A stretch of DNA of 24,768 nt from CAYUZU01 sp964448675 (GTDB lineage Bacteria; Planctomycetota; Phycisphaerae; UBA1845; Fen-1342). Positions 24,707 to 24,768 of this stretch are shown one piece after another. The stretch lies in contig CAYUZU010000043.1 of NCBI GenBank assembly GCA_964448675.1, positions 1 to 24,768 of the forward strand, written 5' to 3'. The notes under the pieces were generated by a model. It was not told the DNA's origin, made no database searches, and saw only the letters and a list, made by a program, of their open reading frames with translations. Every line of letters starts with the position of its first letter. Positions within the stretch are counted from its first letter, which is position 1. The translations under genes and the position numbers were made by a program.

Positions 24707-24768
24707 CCACTATTTCCCGGCTGGACGTCGTCCATACTGTTTCGGGTTCACCTCGGCGAGTGGATCCC

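Overview
The window is about 24.8 kb of high-GC bacterial DNA. No rRNA, tRNA or CRISPR array is visible. A DUF1670 gene pair, an IS110-type transposase and GGGGC-AGA-GCCCC hairpins suggest a GC-rich environmental bacterium, possibly a planctomycete. That assignment is an impression and not a demonstrated result. Most of the window reads as an accessory anti-phage (defence) island.

Region 1 (about 1-525) has no gene in its first 339 bases, apart from a plausible sigma70-type promoter. It is followed by a 61-aa excisionase-type helix-turn-helix protein that may regulate the island.

Region 2 (759-16708, + strand) is a tight five-gene operon. (a) A DrmD-like SNF2/DEAH helicase with a C-terminal DUF3883-type domain. 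(b) A very large sacsin/NO VEIN-type GHKL ATPase protein, whose start overlaps the helicase stop by one base. (c) A DUF6119/TIGR04141 'sporadically distributed' protein. (d) A DUF1156 DNA methyltransferase. (e) A DUF499 AAA-type ATPase with an N-terminal Swt1-like HEPN domain that keeps an Rx4H RNase motif. The core DISARM genes drmA, drmB and drmC and the BREX markers pglZ and brxC are absent, so neither label fits.

Region 3 (16771-21023, - strand) converges on region 2 across a perfect 11-bp hairpin. Reading in its own direction it encodes a HerA-type hexameric ATPase, a NurA-type nuclease carrying a zinc-ribbon insertion, and a Dam/DpnM-type adenine methyltransferase. The simplest reading is a modify-and-destroy system. 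Two methyltransferases would mark self DNA, and helicases, GHKL and DUF499 ATPases and two candidate nucleases (NurA on DNA, HEPN on RNA) would act on non-self DNA or the infected cell. Whether the two blocks form one system or two neighbouring ones cannot be decided from sequence alone.

Region 4 (about 21024-22760) holds a mostly non-coding stretch with several hairpins and an intact IS110-family transposase on the - strand. The transposase ribosome-binding site lies inside a perfect 10-bp stem.

Region 5 (22763-24706) is a pair of overlapping paralogous DUF1670 genes bracketed by a perfect 14-base inverted repeat. This looks like a discrete, possibly mobile unit. The last 300 bases are non-coding and structured.
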